This document shows, piece by piece, positions 56,771 to 64,000 of a DNA stretch of 64,000 nucleotides. The notes beneath the pieces were generated by a model. The model was given only the letters and a program-made list of their open reading frames with translations. It was not told where the DNA came from and ran no database searches. The DNA is from Pseudomonas syringae CC1557 (lineage in GTDB: Bacteria > Pseudomonadota > Gammaproteobacteria > Pseudomonadales > Pseudomonadaceae): positions 186,001 through 250,000 of the forward strand of contig NZ_CP007014.1 of NCBI RefSeq assembly GCF_000452705.1. Direction: 5' to 3'. Made by a program: the position numbers and the translations under genes. Positions within the stretch are counted from its first letter, which is position 1, and every line of letters starts with the position of its first letter.

Positions 56771-58165
56771 ATGACCAATCCCGCTTTGATTGATGAGCTC
56801 AAGACCCTGATTGACCCCGGCAAAGTGCTGACTGACAGCGGTTCTCTGGAGACCTACGGCAAGGACTGGACCAAGCAGTTCACGCCTGCGCCGCTGGCCA
56901 TCGCATTTCCCAAGACCACCGAACAGGTCCAGGCCATCGTGCGTTGGGCCAATGAGCGACGCGTAGCGCTGGTGCCGTCTGGCGGGCGAACCGGGCTTTC
57001 AGCCGCAGCGGTGGCCGCCAATGGCGAAGTGGTTGTGTCATTCGATTACATGAACCAGGTGCTGGATCTGAACCTCACCGACCGCACGGCGGTCTGCCAG
57101 CCGGGCGTCATCACGCGTCAGTTGCAGACGCTCGCCGAAGACAATGGCCTGTATTACCCGGTCGATTTCGCTTCTTCGGGCTCCAGCCAGATCGGCGGCA
57201 ACATTGGCACCAACGCAGGCGGGATCAAGGTCATTCGCTATGGCATGACCCGCAATTGGGTGGCGGGCCTCAAGGTCGTCACCGGCAAGGGTGACTTGCT
57301 GGAGCTGAACAAGGACTTGATCAAGAACGCTACCGGTTACGACCTGCGACAGTTGTTCATCGGCGCCGAGGGCACGCTGGGTTTCGTGGTCGAGGCCACG
57401 ATGCGTCTGGACCGTGCGCCGAAAAACCTCACCGCGATGGTGCTCGGCACTATCGACTTCAACTCGATCATGCCGGTGCTGCATGCCTTCCACGGCAAGC
57501 TTGATCTGACCGCCTTTGAGTTCTTCTCGGACAAATCCTTCGCCCGGGTCATGGCGCGGGGTGATGTGCCGTCGCCCTTCGATACGCCGTGCCCGTTCTA
57601 TGTGCTGCTGGAGTTCGAAGCGACCACCCAGGACCTGGCCGATCAGGCACTGGCGACCTTCGAGCATTGCGTCGAACAAGGCTGGGTGCTCGACGGCGTG
57701 ATGAGTCAGAGCGAGCAGCAGTTGCGCAACCTCTGGAAGCTGCGCGAGTACATCTCCGAAACCATCTCGCACTTCACGCCCTACAAGAACGATATTTCGG
57801 TCACTGTCTCTAAAGTGCCACAATTTCTAGCTGAGATAGATGCGATCGTCGCCGAACATTACCCGGACTTCGAAGTGCTCTGGTACGGCCACATCGGCGA
57901 CGGCAACCTGCACCTGAACATCCTCAAGCCCGAGAGCCTCGACAAGGATGCTTTCTTCGTCAAATGCGCGCGGGTCAACAAGTGGGTGTTCGAGATCGTA
58001 GAGAAGTACAACGGCTCGATTTCCGCCGAGCACGGGGTCGGGATGACCAAGCGTGACTATTTGACCTACAGTCGCTCGCCAGTCGAAATCGAATACATGA
58101 AGGCGTTGAAAGCGGTGTTCGACCCCAACGGGATCATGAATCCCGGAAAAATCTTCGCCGTTTGA
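56771..58165 (+). CDS. FAD-binding D-2-hydroxyglutarate dehydrogenase
   Basis: A 464-residue flavoprotein of the VAO/GlcD family with the FAD motif PSGGRTGLSAAA, a second contact IGGNIGTNAGG, metal-site word WYGHIGDGNLH and the C-terminal MNPGKIF. It matches the P. stutzeri and P. aeruginosa D2HGDH encoded next to serA, which returns D-2-hydroxyglutarate to 2-oxoglutarate and so pulls the SerA reaction. The ATG at 56771 has GAG upstream. It diverges from serA with 160 bases between. Confidence 0.92.
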   Translation: MTNPALIDELKTLIDPGKVLTDSGSLETYGKDWTKQFTPAPLAIAFPKTTEQVQAIVRWANERRVALVPSGGRTGLSAAAVAANGEVVVSFDYMNQVLDLNLTDRTAVCQPGVITRQLQTLAEDNGLYYPVDFASSGSSQIGGNIGTNAGGIKVIRYGMTRNWVAGLKVVTGKGDLLELNKDLIKNATGYDLRQLFIGAEGTLGFVVEATMRLDRAPKNLTAMVLGTIDFNSIMPVLHAFHGKLDLTAFEFFSDKSFARVMARGDVPSPFDTPCPFYVLLEFEATTQDLADQALATFEHCVEQGWVLDGVMSQSEQQLRNLWKLREYISETISHFTPYKNDISVTVSKVPQFLAEIDAIVAEHYPDFEVLWYGHIGDGNLHLNILKPESLDKDAFFVKCARVNKWVFEIVEKYNGSISAEHGVGMTKRDYLTYSRSPVEIEYMKALKAVFDPNGIMNPGKIFAV

Positions 58166-58213
58166 TCCGTCGCAACAACAAGCAGGCCACATCTATCAGC
58201 CTCAGGAGGCGTC

Positions 58214-58879
58214 ATGAGCTACCAGCACAAATATGTCGATGGCACGAGCATCCACTTTCCGCTGGGCAAAGTGGTGTGTATTGGCCGTAACTATGCCGAA
58301 CATGCCAAGGAACTGGGCAATCCGGTGCCTGCCGAACCGCTGTTGTTCATGAAGCCTGGCAGCGCAGTGGTTGAACTGGAGGGTGGTTTCACTATTCCGG
58401 CAGACCGCGGTTCGGTGCATTACGAAGCCGAAATCGTGGTGCTGATCGGCAAGCCGCTGAGCAAGAATCCTTCTCGTGAAGAAGTGCTCGATGCGATCAG
58501 TGGTTTTGCACCCGGTCTGGACCTGACCCTGCGCGATGTCCAGTCCCGGTTACGTAAGGATGGATTGCCATGGGAACTGGCGAAGTGCTTCGACGGCGCA
58601 GCGGTGATCCCGCCGTTCGTTCCGGCCAGCACCTTCCCTGACCTGACCGACATCGGCATTCGCCTGACCATCAACGGCAAAGTGGTGCAGGACGGCAACA
58701 GCAACCTTATGCTCAACCCGATCGTACCGATGATCCAGCACATGGCCGCCAACTTCTCGTTGCAGGCCGGTGACCTGATCATGACCGGCACGCCTGCCGG
58801 GGTAGGTCCGTTCGAAGCGGGCGACGAAATCGTTCTGGAACTGACCGGTCAGGCACCTTTCAGCAGCGTCGTTCGCTGA
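58214..58879 (+). CDS. fumarylacetoacetate hydrolase family protein
   Basis: A 221-residue FAH-fold enzyme (YcgM/FAHD type). Metal ligands are in YEAEIVVLIG and FAPGLDLTLRD, with the family words KVVCIGRNYAEHAKELGN, KCFDGAAVIPPF and IMTGTPAGVG. FAHD members act as acylpyruvate hydrolases or oxaloacetate decarboxylases. It follows the hydroxyglutarate dehydrogenase by 48 bases with CAGGAGG upstream, likely in one transcript. The exact substrate is unknown. Confidence 0.9.
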   Translation: MSYQHKYVDGTSIHFPLGKVVCIGRNYAEHAKELGNPVPAEPLLFMKPGSAVVELEGGFTIPADRGSVHYEAEIVVLIGKPLSKNPSREEVLDAISGFAPGLDLTLRDVQSRLRKDGLPWELAKCFDGAAVIPPFVPASTFPDLTDIGIRLTINGKVVQDGNSNLMLNPIVPMIQHMAANFSLQAGDLIMTGTPAGVGPFEAGDEIVLELTGQAPFSSVVR

Positions 58880-58906
58880 TCGAATAGCCGCTGCACGCAA
58901 TACCCC

Positions 58907-58940
58907 AAGCCACGCGGGATTACTCCCGGGTGGCTTTTGT
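58907..58940 (+). terminator. terminator after the FAH-family gene
   Basis: AAGCCAC (58907-58913) pairs with GTGGCTT (58930-58936), extended by an inner GGGA/TCCC pair, followed by TTGTTT. It is 27 bases after the stop. Confidence 0.8.
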
Positions 58941-59061
58941 TTGGGGGTTGGTTAATAGTTCTGGCAACTTCGCGTTTTTTTCACACCTGTTCTGGATAAT
59001 CCTGCCGGCCCCTTAAGGGCACCCAGTCGTCATGAAGTCTCACTTGCTCAGGAACACTTGA

Positions 59062-59994
59062 ATGGCCAGTCCTGCCTCAACGCCACCTCGTGCCAACAAA
59101 CGCTTCGCCTTCATACGCAATATGCGCTGGTATTCGTGGCTGCTGCTGGTTCTCGTGCTGGGCTACGGCCTGTCTCACATCATGCACTGGGATGATCGTG
59201 CGCTGCTCTGGTTCAAGGAAAGATTCGAGAGCAATGAAGAGCGCAGCGCAAGTATCTGGTTGCCGGATTATCACGTGGAGATCGATGCCAAGCCGTTGCC
59301 GGGCATGGAAAAAGACGAGGCTTCGGACCTTTCTTACAACCCGATCAGCAAAACGCTGTTTGCGGTCATGGGCAAGAATGCGTTTCTGGTGGAACTGACG
59401 CTGAAGGGCGATGTGCTGCGCAAGATTCCACTGGTGGGCTGGAGCAATCCGGAAGGTGTGGCCGTCATGAATGACGGGATGATTGCTATTACCGACGAAC
59501 GTCAACATCAGTTGACCATCGTCAAAGTGACTGCCGATACGACCACCCTGAACATTGCGGATTTCCCCAAATACGAGTTGGGCACGTCGGCCAATAAGAA
59601 CAAGGGTTTCGAGGGCGTTGCCTGGGACCCGCGCCGTCAGCAACTGCTGCTGGGCGAAGAGCGTCCTCCAGCGTTGTACACCTGGAAGAGTGACGGCAGC
59701 GATGTGTTGAAGGGCGACAAGCAAACGCTCTCGGGTCGCTCTCTGGACATGCGCAACCTGTCGTCATTGAGCATCGATCCGCGCACAGGCCATACGTTGG
59801 CGCTGTCGGCCGACTCGCACCTGCTGCTGGAAGTGGACGAACAGGGCGAACAAGTGAGTTTCATGACCCTGCTGGGCGGCATGAATGGCTTGAAGGACAC
59901 GATTCCGCGTGCAGAAGGGGTTGCTCTGGATGAGGCCGGGACGCTGTACATGGTCAGCGAGCCGAACCTGTTCTATTCGTTTCGCAAGCACTGA
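59062..59994 (+). CDS. membrane-anchored SdiA-regulated-type beta-propeller protein
   Basis: A 310-residue protein with an N-terminal membrane span (about 22-40, WYSWLLLVLVLGYGLSHIM) and a periplasmic domain of repeated strands (DEASDLSYNPISKTLFAV, IPLVGWSNPEGVAVM, RNLSSLSIDPRTGHTLALS, YMVSEPNLFYSFRK). This fits the SdiA-regulated (YjiK-like) domain, a predicted six-bladed propeller of unknown function. It is followed by a paralog of the same layout, so the two arose by tandem duplication. Confidence 0.85.
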   Translation: MASPASTPPRANKRFAFIRNMRWYSWLLLVLVLGYGLSHIMHWDDRALLWFKERFESNEERSASIWLPDYHVEIDAKPLPGMEKDEASDLSYNPISKTLFAVMGKNAFLVELTLKGDVLRKIPLVGWSNPEGVAVMNDGMIAITDERQHQLTIVKVTADTTTLNIADFPKYELGTSANKNKGFEGVAWDPRRQQLLLGEERPPALYTWKSDGSDVLKGDKQTLSGRSLDMRNLSSLSIDPRTGHTLALSADSHLLLEVDEQGEQVSFMTLLGGMNGLKDTIPRAEGVALDEAGTLYMVSEPNLFYSFRKH

Positions 59995-60071
59995 GCCAGG
60001 ACGGCAGCTCTATAACTGTTAATCAAATAGCACTACGCCATTAAGCTTGCTTTCAGAATGACGTGGTATCA

Positions 60072-61010
60072 ATGCCGCTCGCTCAACCTGCCCGAGTCAC
60101 TCCAATGCGTCGCTCTACCCGCTCTTTACTCCTGCTCATCACCCTTGTTCCATTGGCTGGGCTGTTCATGCTCGCCAATGAGCGTTTCCGCTACGTGGAA
60201 CGCGTGCTGTTCGACTGGCAAGTGTTCTGGCAGTCCGACTCGCTTCAGGCCATAGGCCTTGATCAGTATCGTGCTGTGACAGAAGGGCAGGTTATCGACG
60301 GCCTTGAGGATGATGTGTCAGGCCTGAGTTACGATCCGGACCGCAAAAGCCTGTTCACCGTGACCAATCAGAATCCCGAGCTGGTCGAGCTGAGCCTGGA
60401 CGGTCGCGTGTTGCGCCGTATTCCGCTGGTGGGATTCGGTGATGCAGAGGCCGTCGAGTACATCGGCCCCGGCGTGTACGTCATCAGTGACGAGCGCCAG
60501 TTAAGGCTGATTCAGATCCATGTTGATGACACTACAAAAAGTCTGAACGCCGCCGATGCCGAACAACTGACTCTGGGTCTGACGGCAAGTGGCAACAAGG
60601 GCTATGAAGGGCTGGCCTATGACTCACGCGGCAAGCGCCTGTTTGTCGCCAGGGAGCGCGATCCGGTGCAGATCATCGAGGTGCGTGGGTTTCCCAGGCT
60701 GAATGCCGATGCACCGGGCAATCTCCAAGTCATCACGGATGGCAAGCGCGATGGCAAGCTCTCGGTGCGTGATCTCTCCAGCTTGCAATTCGATGAGGCG
60801 AGCGGCCACCTGCTGGCGCTGTCCGATGAGTCGAAGCGGATTCTGGAACTCGACACTACCGGTCGACCGATTGGCAGTGGCTCGCTGAAAAAAGGTGATA
60901 TGGGCCTGAGCAAGAGCGTGCCACAGGCCGAGGGCATGGCCATGGACGACGAAGGGACATTGTATCTAGTGAGCGAGCCAAACCTGTTCTACGTGTTCCG
61001 CAAGCCGTGA
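60072..61010 (+). CDS. membrane-anchored SdiA-regulated-type beta-propeller protein, paralog
   Basis: A protein of about 312 residues, similar throughout to its upstream neighbour: a membrane span (about 17-35), then VSGLSYDPDRKSLFTV, IPLVGFGDAEAVEYI, RDLSSLQFDEASGHLLALS and the same ending YLVSEPNLFYVFRK. The start is uncertain (60072, with 60105 MRRSTRS as alternative), as no good ribosome-binding site is visible. The 77-base gap to its paralog shows no terminator. The function is unknown. Confidence 0.83.
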   Translation: MPLAQPARVTPMRRSTRSLLLLITLVPLAGLFMLANERFRYVERVLFDWQVFWQSDSLQAIGLDQYRAVTEGQVIDGLEDDVSGLSYDPDRKSLFTVTNQNPELVELSLDGRVLRRIPLVGFGDAEAVEYIGPGVYVISDERQLRLIQIHVDDTTKSLNAADAEQLTLGLTASGNKGYEGLAYDSRGKRLFVARERDPVQIIEVRGFPRLNADAPGNLQVITDGKRDGKLSVRDLSSLQFDEASGHLLALSDESKRILELDTTGRPIGSGSLKKGDMGLSKSVPQAEGMAMDDEGTLYLVSEPNLFYVFRKP

Positions 61011-61055
61011 TGCGTTGAGGCGCATGCCCACGCCTGGTGGGCATGGCTGGTTTTA

Positions 61056-61727
61056 TCAGCGGGTCAGGGTTTTCACACCTTCATCCGTGCCCAGCAGCAA
61101 CAGGTCTGCAGGACGTGCGGCGAACAGGCCATTGGTGACCACACCGACGATGGCATTGATGTTTGCTTCCAGCTCCACCGGGTTGGTGATGCTCATGTTG
61201 TGCACATCGATGATGATATTGCCGTTGTCGGTCAGCACGCCTTCGCGATAGACCGGGTCGCCGCCCAGCTTGACCAGTTGCCGCGCGACATGGCTGCGCG
61301 CCATCGGAATGACCTCGACCGGCAGCGGGAACGCGCCCAGCACCGGTACCAGCTTGCTGCCGTCGGCGATGCAGATAAAGGTCTTGGCCACCGCCGCGAC
61401 GATTTTTTCGCGCGTCAGCGCCGCGCCGCCACCCTTGATGAGGTTCAGGTGCTCATCGCTTTCGTCTGCTCCATCGACGTAGAACTCCAGATCGCTGACT
61501 GTGTTCAGCTCATAGACCGGGATGCCATGGCCCTTGAGGCGTGCAGCGGTGGCTTCCGAGCTGGCGACCGCGCCGTCGAATGCACCTTTGTGTCTGGCCA
61601 ACGCATCAATGAAGCAATTGGCCGTGGAGCCGGTGCCGATGCCGACAATGCTCTTGTCATCGAGCTTCGGAAGGATGAAATCGACAGCGGCTTGGGCGAC
61701 TGCCTGTTTGAGTTGATCCTGGGTCAT
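61056..61727 (-). CDS. rpiA: ribose-5-phosphate isomerase A
   Basis: A 223-residue enzyme of the pentose phosphate pathway, interconverting ribose 5-phosphate and ribulose 5-phosphate. Motifs are [20 protein letters not shown] and [12 protein letters not shown]. It diverges from ilvA, the same pair seen in P. aeruginosa. The length is normal. Confidence 0.97.
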   Translation of the reverse strand: MTQDQLKQAVAQAAVDFILPKLDDKSIVGIGTGSTANCFIDALARHKGAFDGAVASSEATAARLKGHGIPVYELNTVSDLEFYVDGADESDEHLNLIKGGGAALTREKIVAAVAKTFICIADGSKLVPVLGAFPLPVEVIPMARSHVARQLVKLGGDPVYREGVLTDNGNIIIDVHNMSITNPVELEANINAIVGVVTNGLFAARPADLLLLGTDEGVKTLTR

Positions 61728-61901
61728 GCGGGCTCCACGGTGCCTGAAGTGTGTAAATGAGGGTGTCTGGAAAGGGGGGAAGCAAAAAGCCCCGCATTAT
61801 AGCGGTGACTGCGCCGCAAAGCCCTGTCATTCGTGTGGTCGTCCTTGGGTACGCAGGGTAGACTTCCCGACCTTGCCCGCTTCGTCAGTGATGCCGCCCC
61901 G

Positions 61902-63416
61902 ATGCTTGAACAGTACGTCAAGAAAATCCTCACCTCCCGCGTCTACGACGTCGCTATCGAAACGCCGCTGCAAGGCGCTCGTCAGCTCTCCGAACGGCTG
62001 GGCAATAAGGTGTTGCTCAAGCGCGAAGACTTGCAGCCGGTGTTCTCGTTCAAGATTCGCGGCGCCTACAACAAGCTCGCGCAACTGAGCGCAGAAGAAG
62101 CCGCACGCGGTGTTGTGACGGCGTCGGCGGGTAACCATGCTCAAGGGCTGGCGCTGGCAGCGCGTGAGCTGGGCATTCTGGCGACCATCGTCATGCCGCG
62201 CACCACGCCGGAGATCAAGGTCGAAGGCGTCCGCTCGCGTGGCGCCACGGTGGTGCTGCATGGCGATTCGTTCCCCGAAGCGCTGGCCTACTCGCTGAAA
62301 CTGGTCGATGAGCACGGCTTCGTCTATATCCACCCGTACGACGACCCGGACACCATTGCCGGGCAGGGCACCGTGGCGATGGAAATCCTTCGTCAGCAGC
62401 CGGGGCAACTGGACGCGATTTTCGTACCGGTCGGTGGCGGCGGGTTGATTGCGGGTATTGCGGCATATGTGAAATACCTGCGCCCGGAGATCAAGGTGAT
62501 CGGCGTCGAGCCGGATGACTCCAATTGCCTGCAAGCGGCGATGGCGGCGGGTGAGCGCGTGGTGCTGAGCCAGGTCGGGCTGTTCGCGGATGGCGTGGCA
62601 GTTGCGCAGATCGGTTATCACACCTTTGAAGTGTGCCGCCATTACGTCGATGAAGTGATCACCGTCAGCACCGATGAGATCTGTGCGGCGATCAAAGACA
62701 TCTACGACGACACTCGCTCGATCACCGAACCGTCGGGTGCTCTGGGCGTCGCGGGGATCAAGAAGTATGTCGAGCAGCGTGGCGTGAGTGGCCAGACGCT
62801 GGTGGCGATTGATTCCGGGGCCAACGTCAACTTTGATCGCTTGCGTCACGTGGCCGAGCGCGCCGAACTGGGTGAAGGGCGCGAGGCGATCATCGCCGTG
62901 ACCATTCCTGAGCAGCCGGGCAGCTTCAAGGCGTTCTGCGAGGCCATCGGCAAGCGCCAGATCACTGAGTTCAACTACCGCTACCACACCGACCGTGAAG
63001 CGCACATCTTCGTCGGCGTGCAGACTCATCCTGAAAACGATCCGCGCAGCGCACTGATTGCCAGCCTGACCGCGCAAGGCTTTCCGGTGCTGGACCTGAC
63101 CGATAACGAACTGGCCAAACTGCACATCCGCCACATGGTCGGCGGGCACGCCGAGCGGGTCGATGATGAAGTGGTGCTGCGCTTTGAGTTTCCGGAGCGG
63201 CCGGGCGCGCTGTTCAACTTCCTTAACCGCCTGGGCGGCCGCTGGACCATCTCGATGTTCCACTACCGCAACCACGGCGCAGCAGATGGTCGGGTGGTTG
63301 CCGGGCTGGTGGTACCTGAGGAAGAGCGGCATCTGGTGGGAGCAGCGCTGGACGAAATCGGTTATCGGTATTGGGATGAGAGCGACAACCCGGCGTACCG
63401 CTTGTTTCTGGGCTGA
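61902..63416 (+). CDS. ilvA: threonine ammonia-lyase (biosynthetic)
   Basis: A 504-residue PLP enzyme that converts threonine to 2-oxobutyrate for isoleucine synthesis. The PLP lysine is Lys51 in FSFKIRGAYNK, the phosphate loop VGGGGLIAG, and the C-terminus carries two ACT-like domains (about 325-500) for isoleucine/valine control. The start at 61902 (MLEQYVKKILTSR) is the conserved one. Confidence 0.97.
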   Translation: MLEQYVKKILTSRVYDVAIETPLQGARQLSERLGNKVLLKREDLQPVFSFKIRGAYNKLAQLSAEEAARGVVTASAGNHAQGLALAARELGILATIVMPRTTPEIKVEGVRSRGATVVLHGDSFPEALAYSLKLVDEHGFVYIHPYDDPDTIAGQGTVAMEILRQQPGQLDAIFVPVGGGGLIAGIAAYVKYLRPEIKVIGVEPDDSNCLQAAMAAGERVVLSQVGLFADGVAVAQIGYHTFEVCRHYVDEVITVSTDEICAAIKDIYDDTRSITEPSGALGVAGIKKYVEQRGVSGQTLVAIDSGANVNFDRLRHVAERAELGEGREAIIAVTIPEQPGSFKAFCEAIGKRQITEFNYRYHTDREAHIFVGVQTHPENDPRSALIASLTAQGFPVLDLTDNELAKLHIRHMVGGHAERVDDEVVLRFEFPERPGALFNFLNRLGGRWTISMFHYRNHGAADGRVVAGLVVPEEERHLVGAALDEIGYRYWDESDNPAYRLFLG

Positions 63417-63442
63417 CACCGTGGATATCTGAAGCTACGCGC

Positions 63443-63477
63443 GCGAATGCAGTTCACGCGGAGCATGGGCACGATAG
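63443..63477 (+). repeat. dispersed intergenic repeat, partial unit (locus E)
   Basis: GCGAATGCAG followed by TTCACGCGGAGCATGGGCACGATA resembles the right half of the forward unit at locus A (ACGCGGAGCATGGGTACGA). The left palindrome is missing. Confidence 0.55.
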
Positions 63478-63529
63478 ATGTCCGCGCTGCTAAACTCACC
63501 CAAGCCCGACTCAAGAGGAACAACGCGTC

Positions 63530-63958
63530 ATGGAACCCATCACCGTCCTTGGCACCCTGCACATCGCCGCCATCACATTGCTGCTGATCAGCGTCCTGGT
63601 ATTGGCCAGCGGGGTCATCAAGGTTCGTCTGGAAGGTGACGCGACCATCCAGAACCGTCTGCTCAAGCGGCCGTTGGTGTTTTTCTGGGTGCTCATGGCA
63701 GCGTGCCTGGCGACATTGCCGTTCAGCGGCTGGTGGCTGGTGCATCTAAAAGGGTTATCGCTGGGACAGCCCTGGGTGCTGGGCAGCAGCGTGCTTTACA
63801 CCCTGGGCCTGTGCAGTTGGGTCTGGCTGGTCGTCAGGCTCAATCGGCTGCGTCTCGGCGTCACCAGGAACAAGCGAGGCTTCACCGTGGCGCTGAGTGT
63901 GATCAGTGTCATGTGTTTTGTCGTGATGGCCGGTCTGATGAGCTTCAAACCGGCCTGA
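63530..63958 (+). CDS. DUF2269-like integral membrane protein
   Basis: A 142-residue protein with four predicted spans (about 8-28, 48-68, 80-103 and 120-138). The pattern LGTLHIAAITLLLISVLVLASGVIKVRL near the start and paired spans resemble DUF2269 predicted membrane proteins. The function is unknown. It has AAGAGGAAC upstream and stands apart from ilvA by 113 bases. Confidence 0.78.
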   Translation: MEPITVLGTLHIAAITLLLISVLVLASGVIKVRLEGDATIQNRLLKRPLVFFWVLMAACLATLPFSGWWLVHLKGLSLGQPWVLGSSVLYTLGLCSWVWLVVRLNRLRLGVTRNKRGFTVALSVISVMCFVVMAGLMSFKPA

Positions 63959-63971
63959 GCCTTGCCAATGC

Positions 63972-64000
63972 TCAGTGGCGCAAGGTGATCACCGGCCAGC
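63972..64000 (-). CDS. possible end of a minus-strand gene
   Basis: Reading the minus strand from the window edge gives an open frame ending WPVITLRH and a TGA at 63974-63972. Only eight codons are visible, so this is only a hint of a gene converging on the DUF2269-like gene. Confidence 0.25.

Noticed and set aside
61827..63419. 530-codon open frame opposite ilvA
   Set aside because: It is a shadow of ilvA, whose PLP and ACT motifs are complete on the plus strand.

Overview
The window reads as chromosomal DNA of a fluorescent pseudomonad, most likely of the Pseudomonas syringae group. The bases for this are high G+C, protein sequences very close to known Pseudomonas proteins (HisBHAF, GpmI, SecB, SerA, IlvA, SpuI/SpuBCDEFGH), and gene order that follows the P. 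aeruginosa blocks around hisBHAF-ctpA-gpmI-secB and around spu-serA-rpiA-ilvA. The species call is inference from memory of these families; no search was run. I see no prophage, insertion sequence, CRISPR array or rRNA. The one RNA gene is tRNA-Phe.

Layout. (1) 1-6383: a tightly overlapping catabolic cluster holding the end of a peptide-type ABC ATPase, a three-part FAD/[2Fe-2S] amine or opine dehydrogenase (HcnABC/opine-oxidase type), an M20 deacylase and a GabD-like aldehyde dehydrogenase. (2) 6384-13836: an unknown acidic protein, a soluble two-PAS chemoreceptor, a small lipoprotein, a Phd/PIN toxin-antitoxin pair beside tRNA-Phe, YggX, MutY and AsmA. (3) 14395-21730: an OFA-type MFS carrier, TyrB, and the histidine operon hisB-hisH-(DUF2164)-hisA-hisF followed by a periplasmic binding protein. 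(4) 21852-29309: an envelope and central-metabolism block with a YibQ-like deacetylase, CtpA, EnvC and GpmI on the minus strand, then a rhodanese-like protein, GrxC and SecB on the plus strand, with TrmL back on the minus strand. (5) 30330-36501: an OprD-family porin, the 1-Cys peroxiredoxin LsfA, a sulfonate transport set (ssuACBF) without the monooxygenase and reductase genes, and a TetR regulator. (6) 36882-51621: a transmembrane chemoreceptor with a clear sigma-28 promoter, the polyamine locus (spuI diverging from spuBCDEFGH), and the acyl-homoserine-lactone acylase HacB. (7) 51913-64000: a lipase-like hydrolase, small envelope proteins, a 2-oxoglutarate oxygenase, SerA divergent from a D-2-hydroxyglutarate dehydrogenase, an FAH-family enzyme, two tandem SdiA-regulated-type beta-propeller proteins, RpiA, IlvA and a DUF2269-like membrane protein.

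How the genes work together. Polyamine uptake (SpuDEFGH) feeds gamma-glutamylation (SpuI, SpuB) and transamination (SpuC); the GabD-like enzyme elsewhere in the window could act on aldehydes from such routes. SerA and the divergent dehydrogenase form the known serine/2-hydroxyglutarate couple. EnvC and CtpA serve the cell wall.

The most noteworthy structure outside genes is a dispersed palindromic intergenic repeat found at five loci, strong hairpins in every true gap of the spuB-to-spuF transcript, and three stacked perfect hairpins behind tRNA-Phe. I found no clearly new multi-gene defence or biosynthetic system. The best candidate for uncharacterised biology is the 1-6383 oxidation cluster.
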